Below are positions 1 to 8,551 of a stretch of DNA of 64,000 nucleotides, one piece after another. The DNA comes from Neomelitea salexigens DSM 19753 (GTDB taxonomy: Bacteria > Pseudomonadota > Gammaproteobacteria > Pseudomonadales > Spongiibacteraceae), in NCBI RefSeq assembly GCF_000422345.1, contig NZ_AULP01000008.1, positions 62,001-126,000 on the forward strand, given 5' to 3'. Position 1 is the first letter of the stretch, and each line of letters starts with the position of its first letter. The translations under genes and the position numbers were made by a program. The notes beneath the pieces were generated by a model. That model saw only the letters and a program-made list of their open reading frames with translations. It was not told the DNA's origin and ran no database searches.

Positions 1-286
1 GCGGCAATAACACGCGGCCATTACCATCGAGTTCAAGTGGCGTGGCATAACCAAGCAACAAGCGCTGCATGCGCCTAGCTTTGCGATGGATATTGGGTAA
101 GGCCTCAATCTTTGGCTGCAGATCCAACCATTGGGGCTCGGGATAGACCAGCAGACAGCGCTCTTCTGTATGAGCCGTGACAACCAAACGCCCTTCACAC
201 ACAGACGAAAGGGCATCGCGCACTTTGGCTGGAATCGCCATGCGCCCCTTTGCATCCATTGTGATTGCGTAGCTGCCGATAAACAC
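1..286 (-). CDS. mraZ: MraZ, transcriptional regulator of the dcw cluster (partial, C-terminus outside window)
   Basis: MraZ is a DNA-binding repressor of the AbrB/SpoVT fold that controls the division and cell-wall cluster it heads. About 95 of the usual ~150 residues are visible. They begin [20 protein letters not shown] and include the family signature GxYxxxxDxKGRxxIPAK. The second half-repeat starts at [12 protein letters not shown] just before the window edge. The start is a GTG at 286, chosen because AAGGTGG lies about 7 nt upstream and the N-terminus then matches the family. The rest of the dcw cluster should continue beyond position 1 on the minus strand. The upstream region carries a repeated operator, so autoregulation is likely. 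Confidence 0.95.
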   Translation of the reverse strand, partial: MFIGSYAITMDAKGRMAIPAKVRDALSSVCEGRLVVTAHTEERCLLVYPEPQWLDLQPKIEALPNIHRKARRMQRLLLGYATPLELDGNGRVLLP

Positions 287-311
287 GCTAGCCCACCTTT
301 ATCCCTTCAAA

Positions 312-396
312 ATCCACTCACACACCACCTGAACCCACAAAATGCCACTTTTCACCACTACGCGACACTATATGAACTGCGCAGCATTTATGTCAA
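312..396 (-). promoter_or_regulatory. mraZ promoter with five-unit MraZ operator
   Basis: On the minus strand there is a -35 TTGACA (391-396), an 18-nt spacer and a -10 TATAGT (367-372). Directly downstream are TGGNN direct repeats at 353-357, 343-347, 333-337 and 323-327, in exact 10-bp phase, with a fifth at 312-316 one base out of phase. E. coli MraZ is known to bind TGGG-type repeats separated by 5 nt, which is this geometry. Lying between the probable transcription start (near 360) and the ribosome site, the repeats would suit repression by MraZ. Confidence 0.75.
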
Positions 397-515
397 GGAA
401 GACGCACTGTAAAACGCAGGGATTTTTCGCAAATATGTCGTGAAATGGCAGGCAAAATCGCGGAACTTGCACAAAACAAGAAAACTAAAGCATGAAAAAC
501 AAGCAGATAAATGCA

Positions 516-540
516 CTACTTAAAGTAAATCCTTAAGTAG
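516..540. other. AT-rich hairpin between rnpB and mraZ
   Basis: CTACTTAA (516-523) and TTAAGTAG (533-540) form a perfect 8-bp stem with a 9-nt loop, about 40 nt past the 3' end of rnpB. There is no good T-run behind it on either strand, so a role in ending rnpB transcription is only possible. Apart from this and the mraZ promoter I see no gene or other structure between 287 and 577. Confidence 0.3.
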
Positions 541-577
541 ATGATTCGCTATCGAAGGAATAATCAGAAGGGAAAAA

Positions 578-926
578 AATGAGTCGGCCTATAAGCCGGG
601 TTCTGTCGTGGACGACCATTCATCTGGGGCCTGCGTCACCGCAAACCTCAAGCAGCCTACCCGAATCCACTGCGGGTCGCAGCGTAGGATTCCTATTTGG
701 CCTTGCTCCAAGCGGGGTTTACCATGCCACGAACTGTTGCCAGTCGCGCGGTGCGCTCTTACCGCACCATTTCAACCTTACCGGCAGCCGAAGCTACGTA
801 GGCGGTATATTTTCTGCTGCACTTTCCGTAGGCTCTCGCCCCCCAGGCGTTACCTGGCGCTTTACCCTATGGAGCCCGGACTTTCCTCCCCGCGCTTGCG
901 CGCAGAGCGGCCGCCCAGCCGACTCA
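578..926 (-). ncRNA. rnpB: RNase P RNA, class A (M1 RNA)
   Basis: This is the catalytic RNA of ribonuclease P, which matures the 5' ends of tRNAs. Read on the minus strand it has the conserved core GAGGAAAGTCCGGGCTCC near the 5' end, then CGCCAGGTAACGCCTGG, GGTGCGGTAAGAGCGCACC, GAGCAAGGCCAAATAGG and, near the 3' end, ATGAATGGTCGTCCACGACA. The terminal helix P1 closes with GAGTCGGC (about 925-918) against GCCGACTC (about 588-581). A T7 stretch (573-579) follows the 3' end. Length is about 350 nt, normal for a proteobacterial RNA. It sits between rsmI and mraZ, as in Pseudomonas. Protein ORFs read across it are artefacts. Confidence 0.97.
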
Positions 927-932
927 ACTGTA

Positions 933-961
933 AGAATAACCAGTAGTTTAAAAAGACACAA
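933..961 (-). promoter_or_regulatory. rnpB promoter
   Basis: TTGTGT (956-961) and TATTCT (933-938) on the minus strand are separated by 17 nt. They put a start near 926, exactly where the P1 helix of RNase P RNA begins. Confidence 0.65.
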
Positions 962-971
962 GCCCGAGATG

Positions 972-1817
972 CTATTTTTTTAGGGGTTGCTCTAATCCAT
1001 ATTGATAAAGACGGTTTTTCTTAACGCCAGTAAGCTTCGCAGCCATTGAAGCTGCCTGCTTCATCGGCAGTTCGCTGCGAAGTATATCGAAACAGCGCAC
1101 TGCCTCCGGACTAAGGTCACCCTCCTTCGCCTGATACCCCGCCACTAACAACACACACTCACCCCGCTGCTGATTGCGATCGCCTGCCACCCAAGCCACT
1201 AGATCATCAGCCGGAAGCCTTGCCACCGTTTCATACAATTTAGTGAGCTCCCTCGCCAACACCACTACACGATCACCACCAAAGCATCGCGCTATATCCT
1301 GCACACAATCCAGCAACCGATGGGGGGCCTCATAAAAAATCATGGTGCGAGGTTCTGCCTTGAGGGCGTCCAGCTGCTTACGGCGTGCCTGCTCTTTGGC
1401 GGGCATAAACCCTTCAAATGTAAAACGGTCTGACGGCAAACCTGCGACCGACAAGGCGGCAATCAGAGCGCTTGGCCCCGGGATTGGCGATACCCGAAAC
1501 CCCTCTGCTAATACCGCATCAACAAGGCGATAACCGGGGTCTGATATCAGCGGCGTGCCAGCATCAGAAATGAGCGCGATACTACCGCCGTTGCGCAGCA
1601 TATCGAGCAAGCGCTCGGTATCCTTGCTACCACTGTGGTCATGGTAGGCGATCATAGGGGTAGTAATACCGAAATGCGCTAATAAAGGGGCGCTGCGGCG
1701 CGTATCCTCAGCCGCAATCCGATCTACCGATTGTAGGACTTCCAGCCCTCGGGGTACCATATCGGCGAGATTCCCGAGAGGTGTGGCAACGACATAAAGC
1801 GTGGGAGTCGACTCCAA
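972..1817 (-). CDS. rsmI: 16S rRNA (cytidine1402-2'-O)-methyltransferase RsmI
   Basis: RsmI transfers a methyl group from SAM to the 2'-OH of C1402 in the ribosomal P site. The 281 residues have the tetrapyrrole-methylase fold with VATPLGNL (10-17), EDTR (37-40), the SAM loop SDAGTPLISDPG (84-95) and PGPSA (113-117), followed by the usual C-terminal domain. The start is a TTG at 1817 with GAGGA 8 nt upstream; no closer ATG fits the family N-terminus. It is divergent from lpoA, with the two start regions only tens of bases apart, and is followed by rnpB. Confidence 0.96.
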   Translation of the reverse strand: MESTPTLYVVATPLGNLADMVPRGLEVLQSVDRIAAEDTRRSAPLLAHFGITTPMIAYHDHSGSKDTERLLDMLRNGGSIALISDAGTPLISDPGYRLVDAVLAEGFRVSPIPGPSALIAALSVAGLPSDRFTFEGFMPAKEQARRKQLDALKAEPRTMIFYEAPHRLLDCVQDIARCFGGDRVVVLARELTKLYETVARLPADDLVAWVAGDRNQQRGECVLLVAGYQAKEGDLSPEAVRCFDILRSELPMKQAASMAAKLTGVKKNRLYQYGLEQPLKK

Positions 1818-1865
1818 AAGGACTATCCTCTAATGAACCAGCTGGCGAAGACTAACAACGGCATA

Positions 1866-3770
1866 ATGATGAAGACAAGATTTTTCGCGCTCGCGATCAT
1901 TGGCGCAGCACTCGCTGCCTGCTCCAGCGCACCAAGTTCGCCAACCTCTACGCAACGGCAACCCCTGACAAGCTACGATGAAATTCGCCAGCGCCCCAGC
2001 ACCCCGATAAACCGGCAAGCACCAGAGTTTAACCCCGCCACAGCGAAATCCGAAGATGTTGAATTGTGGCTGCAACAGGCCATGAGCCTAGACCCAGAAG
2101 CCGCACAGGAGCTTCAACTGCGCGCGGCCGAAGTGCTTCTCAGAGACGGGGAAATGGGGCGCGCAGACGACACCGTACGAGATTTGGTCGCACCGGAATT
2201 AACGCCGAATCAAGCCCTTCGTCTGGCCCTTGTCAGGGCGCGGATTCACCGCGCGCACGCGGAGTTTAGCGAAGCGCTGATTCAACTGTCAGACCCATTA
2301 GTTGAGCAGGCGATGTTGGAAGCCCCCCTTCGGCGCCAACTACAATTCAGCCAACTTAGGGCGTCGCTGTTTGCCATTGAGGGGGACCACCTCGCCGCCG
2401 TCCGGGAATGGATATTTATCGATCCGCTGCTCACTCCCAGTCAGCAGGAGCAAAACCGCGACGCTATTTGGCAATCGCTGATGCAGATCCCAACGTCCGT
2501 ACTGCTCGACAAGCTCGACAGCGCCAGCAACCGCGACTATCTCGGCTGGCTCGAACTTGCCTCCGTCGCCAAAGACAATCAAGGCGATATTGAAGCGCAG
2601 ATTCGCCAGCGCGATACGTGGCTGGCACGCTGGCCCAACCACCCCGGTCGCGACCCACTGCCCGGTGGCCTGGATCAACTCGACAGCCTAATTGTCGACC
2701 AGCCGACGAAACTCGCGCTCATCCTGCCATTCACCGGACGCTTTGCCAGTTATGGCAAGGCCATACGCGATGGCTTTATCGCCGCCTACATGCAGGCGCA
2801 GGAAAACCAGGCCAGGACCCCGGAAATTATTCTCTACGATAGCGGTAGCGGCGACATCAACCGGCTGCTTGATCAAGCCATTAGCGACGGCTGCGAATTG
2901 GCTATTGGCCCGCTGCGCAAGGAAAAGCTCAATGAACTGATTAGTCAGCACCCCAAAATGATGCCGATCCCCACCCTGGCGCTCAATCGTATCGACGGGG
3001 ATCAATTCCCCAGCGGCCTCTATCAATTCGGCCTGAACCCGCAAGATGAAGCGCAGCAGATCGCTGATATTGCCCGCAATAAAGGCCTACAACGCGCCAT
3101 GATCATCACCCCGGAGGGCAACTGGGGCAGCAAGGTGGCACAGGCCTTCGCGCAGCGCTGGCAACAAGCCGGCGGATATATTAGCGACAGCACTAACTTC
3201 AATGCGAAATCAAACGACTATTCCAAGCGCATAAAACAACTACTTCATATCGACCAAAGTGAACAGCGTCGCCGTCGCCTGCAACAAATTATTGGCATGA
3301 CACCTTACTTCGAACCCTATCGCCGCAGCGATGCCGACATGATTTTCTTGGTCGCTCGCCCGAACGAAGGGCGCGCGGTGAAGCCACTCCTGGCTTATCA
3401 CTATGCGGGCGACCTGCCCGTCTACGCGACATCACACATCTACCGCGGCAACACTGACCGCTCCCGGGACCGGGACATCAACGGCATTCACTTTGTCGAT
3501 ATTCCCTGGGTGTTCAATAGTGACTCCGCCATACGCCAAGCCATCAATGCGCACTTTGCTCGCAGCGACGCCTTTCAGCGCATGTACGCCCTGGGCGTAG
3601 ACAGCTTCCGTTTGCATATGCGTATTAATCAATTACGCACAGGCAGCGGGCAGGTGTTCGGCGAAACCGGCACACTCACCCTGAATGCCCTGGGCCAAAT
3701 AGAGCGCGAACTCACTCTGGCCGAAATTCGCGGGGGTGTCGCGGTCATCGATGCATCCAACCAGGAATAA
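1866..3770 (+). CDS. lpoA: LpoA, outer-membrane lipoprotein activator of penicillin-binding protein 1A
   Basis: LpoA (YraM/LppC) spans the periplasm from the outer membrane and stimulates PBP1a. From the ATG at 1866 the protein has 634 residues with a lipoprotein signal peptide and lipobox LAAC, Cys19. An N-terminal helical TPR-like region (about 30-270) is followed by a periplasmic-binding-protein-like domain starting near LALILPFTGRFASYGKAI. An upstream in-frame ATG at 1833 has AAGGA 10 nt before it and would add 11 residues to the signal peptide; the inner start gives the better signal sequence but has a weaker ribosome site. It heads the lpoA-yraN-diaA-dolP operon seen in E. coli. Confidence 0.93.
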   Translation: MMKTRFFALAIIGAALAACSSAPSSPTSTQRQPLTSYDEIRQRPSTPINRQAPEFNPATAKSEDVELWLQQAMSLDPEAAQELQLRAAEVLLRDGEMGRADDTVRDLVAPELTPNQALRLALVRARIHRAHAEFSEALIQLSDPLVEQAMLEAPLRRQLQFSQLRASLFAIEGDHLAAVREWIFIDPLLTPSQQEQNRDAIWQSLMQIPTSVLLDKLDSASNRDYLGWLELASVAKDNQGDIEAQIRQRDTWLARWPNHPGRDPLPGGLDQLDSLIVDQPTKLALILPFTGRFASYGKAIRDGFIAAYMQAQENQARTPEIILYDSGSGDINRLLDQAISDGCELAIGPLRKEKLNELISQHPKMMPIPTLALNRIDGDQFPSGLYQFGLNPQDEAQQIADIARNKGLQRAMIITPEGNWGSKVAQAFAQRWQQAGGYISDSTNFNAKSNDYSKRIKQLLHIDQSEQRRRRLQQIIGMTPYFEPYRRSDADMIFLVARPNEGRAVKPLLAYHYAGDLPVYATSHIYRGNTDRSRDRDINGIHFVDIPWVFNSDSAIRQAINAHFARSDAFQRMYALGVDSFRLHMRINQLRTGSGQVFGETGTLTLNALGQIERELTLAEIRGGVAVIDASNQE

Positions 3771-3772
3771 AC

Positions 3773-4132
3773 TTGTTTAACCGCAAGCAAAAAGGCGATA
3801 ACGCCGAACGCTTAGCCTGCGACTTCCTGCGCAAACGAGGCCTTATCATCGTCCAGCAAAATTTTCGTAGCCGCTTTGGCGAGATCGACATTATCGCTAA
3901 AGACGGCGAGACACTGGTGTTTGTGGAGGTCCGCTTGCGCAATAACCGTCGCTTCGGCGGTGGTGCCGAATCTGTCGACCGACACAAGCAACAGCGCATC
4001 ATCCAAACGGCCTCACTCTACCTAGCAACCCACAGCCAGTGCGAACTTCCCTGCCGTTTCGATGTCATTGAAGCATCGGAGCAGCAAGGTAAATTCCAAC
4101 TACACTGGCTACCTAACGCCTTTCAGCTATAA
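3773..4132 (+). CDS. yraN: YraN, UPF0102 putative endonuclease-like protein
   Basis: A small 119-residue member of UPF0102, a PD-(D/E)XK-like fold of unsettled function. The diagnostic residues are present: E12 in the first helix, GEID at 36-39 and EVR at 52-54, the last with Arg where Lys is more usual. The start is a TTG at 3773, three bases after the lpoA stop, with AGGA about 6 nt upstream; this gives the standard length. It is certainly co-transcribed with lpoA and diaA. Confidence 0.93.
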   Translation: MFNRKQKGDNAERLACDFLRKRGLIIVQQNFRSRFGEIDIIAKDGETLVFVEVRLRNNRRFGGGAESVDRHKQQRIIQTASLYLATHSQCELPCRFDVIEASEQQGKFQLHWLPNAFQL

Positions 4133-4144
4133 GGATTCCGCACT

Positions 4145-4732
4145 GTGGATCAATCAGAACACGTGGTAGACCTGTTTCATCGCCACATAGAGAGCTGCAT
4201 GTACACCATGGAAGCACTTGGTGAGGGTATTGCGAAAGCCAGTGAAGGTATCGTCGAGTCCATGCTCAGCGAGAATAAAGTTATCTGTTGTGGCGAGGGC
4301 ACTCAGGGCTTAATCGCCCAACATCTTGTTACCAACTTGCTCAATCATTTTCAGCACGAACGTCCTGCGCTTCCAGCAATGGCGCTAACGACGGATTCAG
4401 CGACCGCCACGGCAATCGCATCCCAGTCAGGTTACAACGATATATTTGCCAATCAAATCCGAGCATTAGGCCATCGCGGTGACTGCCTTTTCATCTGCTA
4501 TCAGGGCGGCAGTGCGAATACGCTGCGCTGCATACAGGCTGCACACGAACGTGAAATGCGCGTAATCGGCCTCTCGGGGCCAGACGCCAGTGACGCTAGC
4601 GCACTGCTACAAGCTGACGATATTGAGCTGGTCTTCCCCGTCGACAATGCCGCCCGCTTAACAGAAATGCAGCTTGTCGCTGTTCACGCAATATGCGAAC
4701 TCATCGACAGCCAACTATTTGGAAGTTATTGA
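4145..4732 (+). CDS. diaA: DiaA/GmhA-family SIS domain protein
   Basis: DiaA is a tetrameric SIS-domain protein that binds DnaA and promotes replication initiation; its close relative GmhA isomerises sedoheptulose 7-phosphate. This 195-residue protein has the family scaffold: ERPALPAMALTTDS from about 72 and a C-terminal VHAICELID helix. The position between yraN and a BON lipoprotein is that of diaA. The sugar-phosphate loops differ from both relatives: positions 49-60 read CGEGTQGLIAQH instead of CGNGGSAADAQH, and 118-125 read CYQGGSAN instead of the Ser/Thr-rich loop. An isomerase role is therefore unlikely. Start is GTG 4145 with AAGGA upstream. Confidence 0.85.
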   Translation: MDQSEHVVDLFHRHIESCMYTMEALGEGIAKASEGIVESMLSENKVICCGEGTQGLIAQHLVTNLLNHFQHERPALPAMALTTDSATATAIASQSGYNDIFANQIRALGHRGDCLFICYQGGSANTLRCIQAAHEREMRVIGLSGPDASDASALLQADDIELVFPVDNAARLTEMQLVAVHAICELIDSQLFGSY

Positions 4733-4733
4733 T

Positions 4734-5306
4734 ATGAATACTTACCTACGCACCTTGCAGGCGCTCGCTTTGTCCCTGAGCCTGGCGTCCTGTACTCAGA
4801 TACTCACCGCCACTAACGATGCACCGATACAGGAAGATCCCGGTAGCCGGAGCCTTGGCAGTTATATTGACGACCAAATTATCGAAACCAAAGCCACTGT
4901 TAATATCCGCAAAACCCGCCCGGAGCTTGAAGATGCGCACATTAACGTCACGAGTCACAACGGCATTGTGTTGCTCACGGGGCAAGTGGCTAACGCCGAG
5001 CTAAAACAGCAAGCCGCCGCCGTTGCCGACAAGCTCAAAAAGGTACGAAAGGTGCACAACGAACTCAGCATTGGCGAAGCCAGCAGCATGCTCACACGCA
5101 GCAATGACAGCTGGCTGAGCACCAAAGTCAAAAGCCGCTTATCCCTCAACGAACAGCTGGACGCATCGCGCATCAAGGTCGTTACCGAAAAGGGCGTCGT
5201 ATATTTGATGGGCTTAGTATCAAAGAGTGAATCAGATATCGCGGCGCGCGTGACCAGCGAAACAAAAGGCGTGCAAAAAGTAGTAAGGGTATTTGAATAC
5301 TACTAG
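4734..5306 (+). CDS. dolP: DolP-like BON-domain lipoprotein
   Basis: DolP (YraP) is an outer-membrane lipoprotein with two BON domains that supports envelope integrity and the BAM complex. The 190 residues begin with a lipoprotein signal ending LASC (Cys near residue 20), then BON domain 1 (about 45-110, with NVTSHNGIVLLTGQV) and BON domain 2 (about 120-190, with VVTEKGVVYLMGLV). The ATG at 4734 lies just after the diaA stop codon, so the genes are coupled. The gene ends the operon, convergent with sspB. A short inverted repeat, AAGTAGC/GCTACTT (5311-5347), lies between them without a T-run. Confidence 0.9.
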   Translation: MNTYLRTLQALALSLSLASCTQILTATNDAPIQEDPGSRSLGSYIDDQIIETKATVNIRKTRPELEDAHINVTSHNGIVLLTGQVANAELKQQAAAVADKLKKVRKVHNELSIGEASSMLTRSNDSWLSTKVKSRLSLNEQLDASRIKVVTEKGVVYLMGLVSKSESDIAARVTSETKGVQKVVRVFEYY

Positions 5307-5341
5307 GTAGGTAAGTAGCCCGAGGACTCGAGCCACGACTG

Positions 5342-5749
5342 CTACTTGACCACTTTCAGGCTTGGCCGCCCCGGCTGAGGCTTACTGCCCGACGTCGCGT
5401 CGGAGCCCGCCCCATCCGGCGGTGTTGTCGGCGGCTCTTCGGCATCAAACAGCATGCCCTGGCCATTTTCCCTGGCGTAAATTCCGAGCACAGCCGCAAC
5501 GGGCACGCGGATATCTTGCGCAACACCGCCAAACCGCCCCCGGAAACCCAGCTCGTCGTTTCCAACATCAAGGCCAACAACAGCGGACGGAGAGATATTA
5601 AGAACGATCTGACCGTCTTGTACAAACTGTTGGGGCACCTCCACCCCCTCCATCATGGCATTTACCAGAATGTAGGGAGTGCAGTCATTATCGACAACCC
5701 ATTCATAGATCGCTCGGATCATATAAGGCCGGCTGGAGTTCATTGCCAT
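5342..5749 (-). CDS. sspB: SspB, ClpXP adaptor
   Basis: SspB binds ssrA-tagged polypeptides and N-RseA and delivers them to ClpXP. The 135-residue protein has the conserved start SSRPYMIRAIYEWVVDN, the DGQIVLNISPSAV substrate-groove strand and FRGRFGGVAQDI. A disordered Pro-rich linker leads to the ClpX-docking tail RPSLKVVK at the very end. It lies 5 nt downstream of sspA, the usual pairing. Confidence 0.96.
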   Translation of the reverse strand: MAMNSSRPYMIRAIYEWVVDNDCTPYILVNAMMEGVEVPQQFVQDGQIVLNISPSAVVGLDVGNDELGFRGRFGGVAQDIRVPVAAVLGIYARENGQGMLFDAEEPPTTPPDGAGSDATSGSKPQPGRPSLKVVK

Positions 5750-5754
5750 AGTGA

Positions 5755-6399
5755 TTAAGCCGCGCTGTTTTCGCCGCGCATTTCACGCTCTTTCTGGGTC
5801 AGGCTCTCCTGGAATGAGGGACGCTCAAAAAGGCGAACCATGTATTCCAACAATGGCTTGGACTGACGCGTCTGAGGAATTTCCACGCCCAGCACTTCTA
5901 ATCGCCACAGAATAGGGGCCAGGCAGCAGTCCACCAATGTGAACTCTTCGTTCATGAAAAACGGCTTTTCTGCAAAGATTGGCGCAATCGTCAGCAGGCT
6001 GTCGCGAAGCTCTTTGCGCGCTTTATCCTGCGCTTTTTGACTGCCGTTCTGAATTTCATCAACCAGGCGGCACCAGTCGCGCTCAATGCGGTAGATGTAC
6101 TGGCGACTTTCTCCACGGGCTACTGGGTATACCGGCAGCAAAGGGGGGTGAGGAAAACGCTCGTCGAGGTATTCCATCATCACTTTTGACTCATACAGTG
6201 CCAAATCGCGATCCACTAAAGTAGGCAAGCTACCATAGGGGTTGAGCTCTACGACTTCCTCTGGAAGGTTGCTTGGATCAACGTCAACAATATCGACGGT
6301 TACACCCTTTTCTGCCAATACGATCCGCACACGGTGGCTATAGTGGCTGGCTGCATCAGAAAAGAATGTCATTGTAGAACGCTTGGCAACAACGCCCAT
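5755..6399 (-). CDS. sspA: SspA, stringent starvation protein A
   Basis: SspA is a glutathione-transferase-fold protein that binds RNA polymerase and affects stationary-phase and virulence gene transcription. The 214 residues show the thioredoxin-like N-domain ([22 protein letters not shown]), the [20 protein letters not shown] segment and an all-helical C-domain. The ATG at 6399 is preferred because GAGG lies 8 nt before it; a GTG three codons upstream overlaps that ribosome site. It follows the bc1 genes after a terminator-like hairpin and precedes sspB. Confidence 0.95.
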   Translation of the reverse strand: MGVVAKRSTMTFFSDAASHYSHRVRIVLAEKGVTVDIVDVDPSNLPEEVVELNPYGSLPTLVDRDLALYESKVMMEYLDERFPHPPLLPVYPVARGESRQYIYRIERDWCRLVDEIQNGSQKAQDKARKELRDSLLTIAPIFAEKPFFMNEEFTLVDCCLAPILWRLEVLGVEIPQTRQSKPLLEYMVRLFERPSFQESLTQKEREMRGENSAA

Positions 6400-6427
6400 T
6401 GAACTCACCTCAAACTATCAATCTATA

Positions 6428-6466
6428 TGACAAGAAACGGGCAGACCTCAATTTGAGGCCGCCCGT
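6428..6466 (-). terminator. Intrinsic terminator after the cytochrome b/c1 gene
   Basis: On the minus strand ACGGGC (6466-6461) pairs with GCCCGT (6442-6437), with an inner CCTCA/TGAGG stem, followed by TTTCTTGT. It would end or attenuate bc1 transcription ahead of sspA. Confidence 0.65.
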
Positions 6467-6496
6467 CCATAAAACCCAGCTATTAGCAGGTTTAAA

Positions 6497-8551
6497 TCAG
6501 TGCACGTCTTTCCAGTACTCGCGGTTAAGCAGGTAAGCAAAGACGAAGAACAGCGCAATAAACGCCAGCACATAAACGCCGATGCGCTTACGTTTCGCTT
6601 GTATAGGCTCTCCCATGTACTCAAGGAAGTTCACCAAGTCGTAGATAACGGCATCATACTCTTCCGGAGTCAAAGACCCTTCAGTAGCGTAGGTGAAACT
6701 GCCACATGGATTCAGTGCATTACCGTTCTCATCGAAAAGCACATCTTCACCGGTTAACGGGTCGCGCAGTATACCACCATTGGCCGCCTGCACCGGGCCC
6801 GGTGCGCACTCAGGCATACCCTGCAGCTCAGCGAGAACGTGAGGCATACCAACATCTTTAAACACGCGGTTATTTACGCCGTAAGGGCGTGAAGGGTCAG
6901 CGTGAAAAGTGCGCAGGTAGGTGTAAAGCCAGTCGGGGTTACGCGCACGCGCAACCAGCGTCAGATCCGGTGGCGCAGCGCCAAACCATTTCTTTGCTTC
7001 GGCCTCATCCATCGCATTGGTCATCAATGCACCGATTTTGGCCGACTGATCGAACTTAAGGTACTGCTCAAACAAGTCTTCGGGGATATTCAGGTCGTTG
7101 GCAGTACGCTGATAACGCCCGTACTGCAAAGAATGGCACCCCATACAATAGTTCATATAGGTCTGGGCGCCACGTTGCAGGGACGGCAAATTGGTAACGT
7201 CCGTCTGAATTTCATCGCAATCCATAGTGCCGCAGTTATGCGCCGACTCCGCACCGACCGCCTTCAGCGGAACGATGGTCAACAGCGCTACGACCAGCAG
7301 AACACCCATGCTCTTCCAGAAGCCCATGCCGCCATCGGTCACCCGGGTAGGCTCAGCTTTAGTCGCCTCCCACTTGGTCCAGAAAGGCATTAGCAGGAAG
7401 AAGGCAAAGTAAATCACTGAGCAAATTCGAGCCAACAAAGTACGGCCTTCGGTCGGCGCCTTAACACCCAGCACACCCAAAATCAGGAAGGCTGCCGCAA
7501 ACAGTACGATAGCAACCTTACTGATCCGCCCTTTATAGCGAATCGACTTCACTGGGCTGCGATCAAGCCAAGGCAACAGGAACAGAATCGCTACAGACGC
7601 GCCGAATGCAACGAAGCCCCACAGCTTATCCGGAACTGCACGCAGCACCGAGTAAAACGGTGTGAAGTACCAAACTGGAGCGATGTGCTCAGGCGTCTTC
7701 AAGCCATTGGCGATTTCAAAGTTCGCAAACTCGATGAAATAACCGCCCATTTCAGGCATGAAGAAGATGATGCTACAGAAGACAAACAAGAACACCGCTA
7801 CCGCCGTCAGATCGTGCACGGTGTAATAAGGGTGGAAGGCAACGCCGTCCAGAGGCACACCATTGGCATCCTTGTTCTTCTTGATATCAACACCGTCGGG
7901 GTTGTTTGACCCCACTTCATGAAGGGCGAGAATGTGCAGTACAACCAAGGCCAGCAGAATGATAGGCAGCGCAACAACGTGCAGAGCAAAGAAGCGGTTC
8001 AGGGTAATACCAGAAATCAGGTAGTCACCGCGGATCCACTGCACGATATCTTCACCGACAACCGGAATGGCACCGAACAGCGAGATAATTACCTGTGCAC
8101 CCCAGTATGACATTTGGCCCCATGGCAACACATAACCTACGAAGGCCTCTGCCATTAGCGCCAGGAAGATGAACATACCGAATACCCAAATCAGCTCACG
8201 GGGCTTCTTATACGAGCCGTAAAGCAGGGCACGGAACATGTGCAAGTAGACAACAACGAAAAACGCCGATGCCCCAGTGGAGTGCATGTAGCGTATAATC
8301 CAGCCGTACTCAACATCACGCATGATGTATTCAACGGAGCGGAACGCCTCCTCAGCACTCGGCGTGAAGCTCATTGTCAGCCATACACCGGTCAGCAGCT
8401 GGTTTACCAACACCAGCAAAGACAAAACACCGAAGAAATACCAGAAGTTAAAGTTCTTAGGCGCATAGTACTTACCCATATGGGTATCCCATGCACGCAT
8501 AATTGGTAGGCGGGCATCAACCCAGTCGCGCAGACCAATTAACATCTTCAT
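6497..8551 (-). CDS. petBC: Cytochrome b / cytochrome c1 fusion of the bc1 complex
   Basis: One 684-residue frame holds both redox subunits of ubiquinol-cytochrome c reductase. Residues 1-400 are cytochrome b: haem ligands H90/H104 and H191/H206, and the Qo motif PVWY at 292-295 (PEWY in mitochondria). A hydrophobic stretch at about 412-432 ending AVGA then acts as an internal signal sequence. Cytochrome c1 follows, with haem site CMGCH (469-473), likely axial Met in VGMPH (569) and a C-terminal membrane anchor (about 656-676). In Pseudomonas these are two genes; a fused precursor cut after translation is known as FbcH in Bradyrhizobium. Its ATG overlaps the petA stop (TAATG). M3 is an alternative start. 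Confidence 0.95.
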   Translation of the reverse strand: MKMLIGLRDWVDARLPIMRAWDTHMGKYYAPKNFNFWYFFGVLSLLVLVNQLLTGVWLTMSFTPSAEEAFRSVEYIMRDVEYGWIIRYMHSTGASAFFVVVYLHMFRALLYGSYKKPRELIWVFGMFIFLALMAEAFVGYVLPWGQMSYWGAQVIISLFGAIPVVGEDIVQWIRGDYLISGITLNRFFALHVVALPIILLALVVLHILALHEVGSNNPDGVDIKKNKDANGVPLDGVAFHPYYTVHDLTAVAVFLFVFCSIIFFMPEMGGYFIEFANFEIANGLKTPEHIAPVWYFTPFYSVLRAVPDKLWGFVAFGASVAILFLLPWLDRSPVKSIRYKGRISKVAIVLFAAAFLILGVLGVKAPTEGRTLLARICSVIYFAFFLLMPFWTKWEATKAEPTRVTDGGMGFWKSMGVLLVVALLTIVPLKAVGAESAHNCGTMDCDEIQTDVTNLPSLQRGAQTYMNYCMGCHSLQYGRYQRTANDLNIPEDLFEQYLKFDQSAKIGALMTNAMDEAEAKKWFGAAPPDLTLVARARNPDWLYTYLRTFHADPSRPYGVNNRVFKDVGMPHVLAELQGMPECAPGPVQAANGGILRDPLTGEDVLFDENGNALNPCGSFTYATEGSLTPEEYDAVIYDLVNFLEYMGEPIQAKRKRIGVYVLAFIALFFVFAYLLNREYWKDVH

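Noticed and set aside
131-412. 93-aa plus-strand frame
   Set aside because: Antisense to mraZ and its operator; no family likeness and no ribosome site.
579-983. Open frames of 134 and 112 aa on the plus strand
   Set aside because: They lie across the antisense strand of the RNase P RNA gene, whose conserved core is unmistakable.
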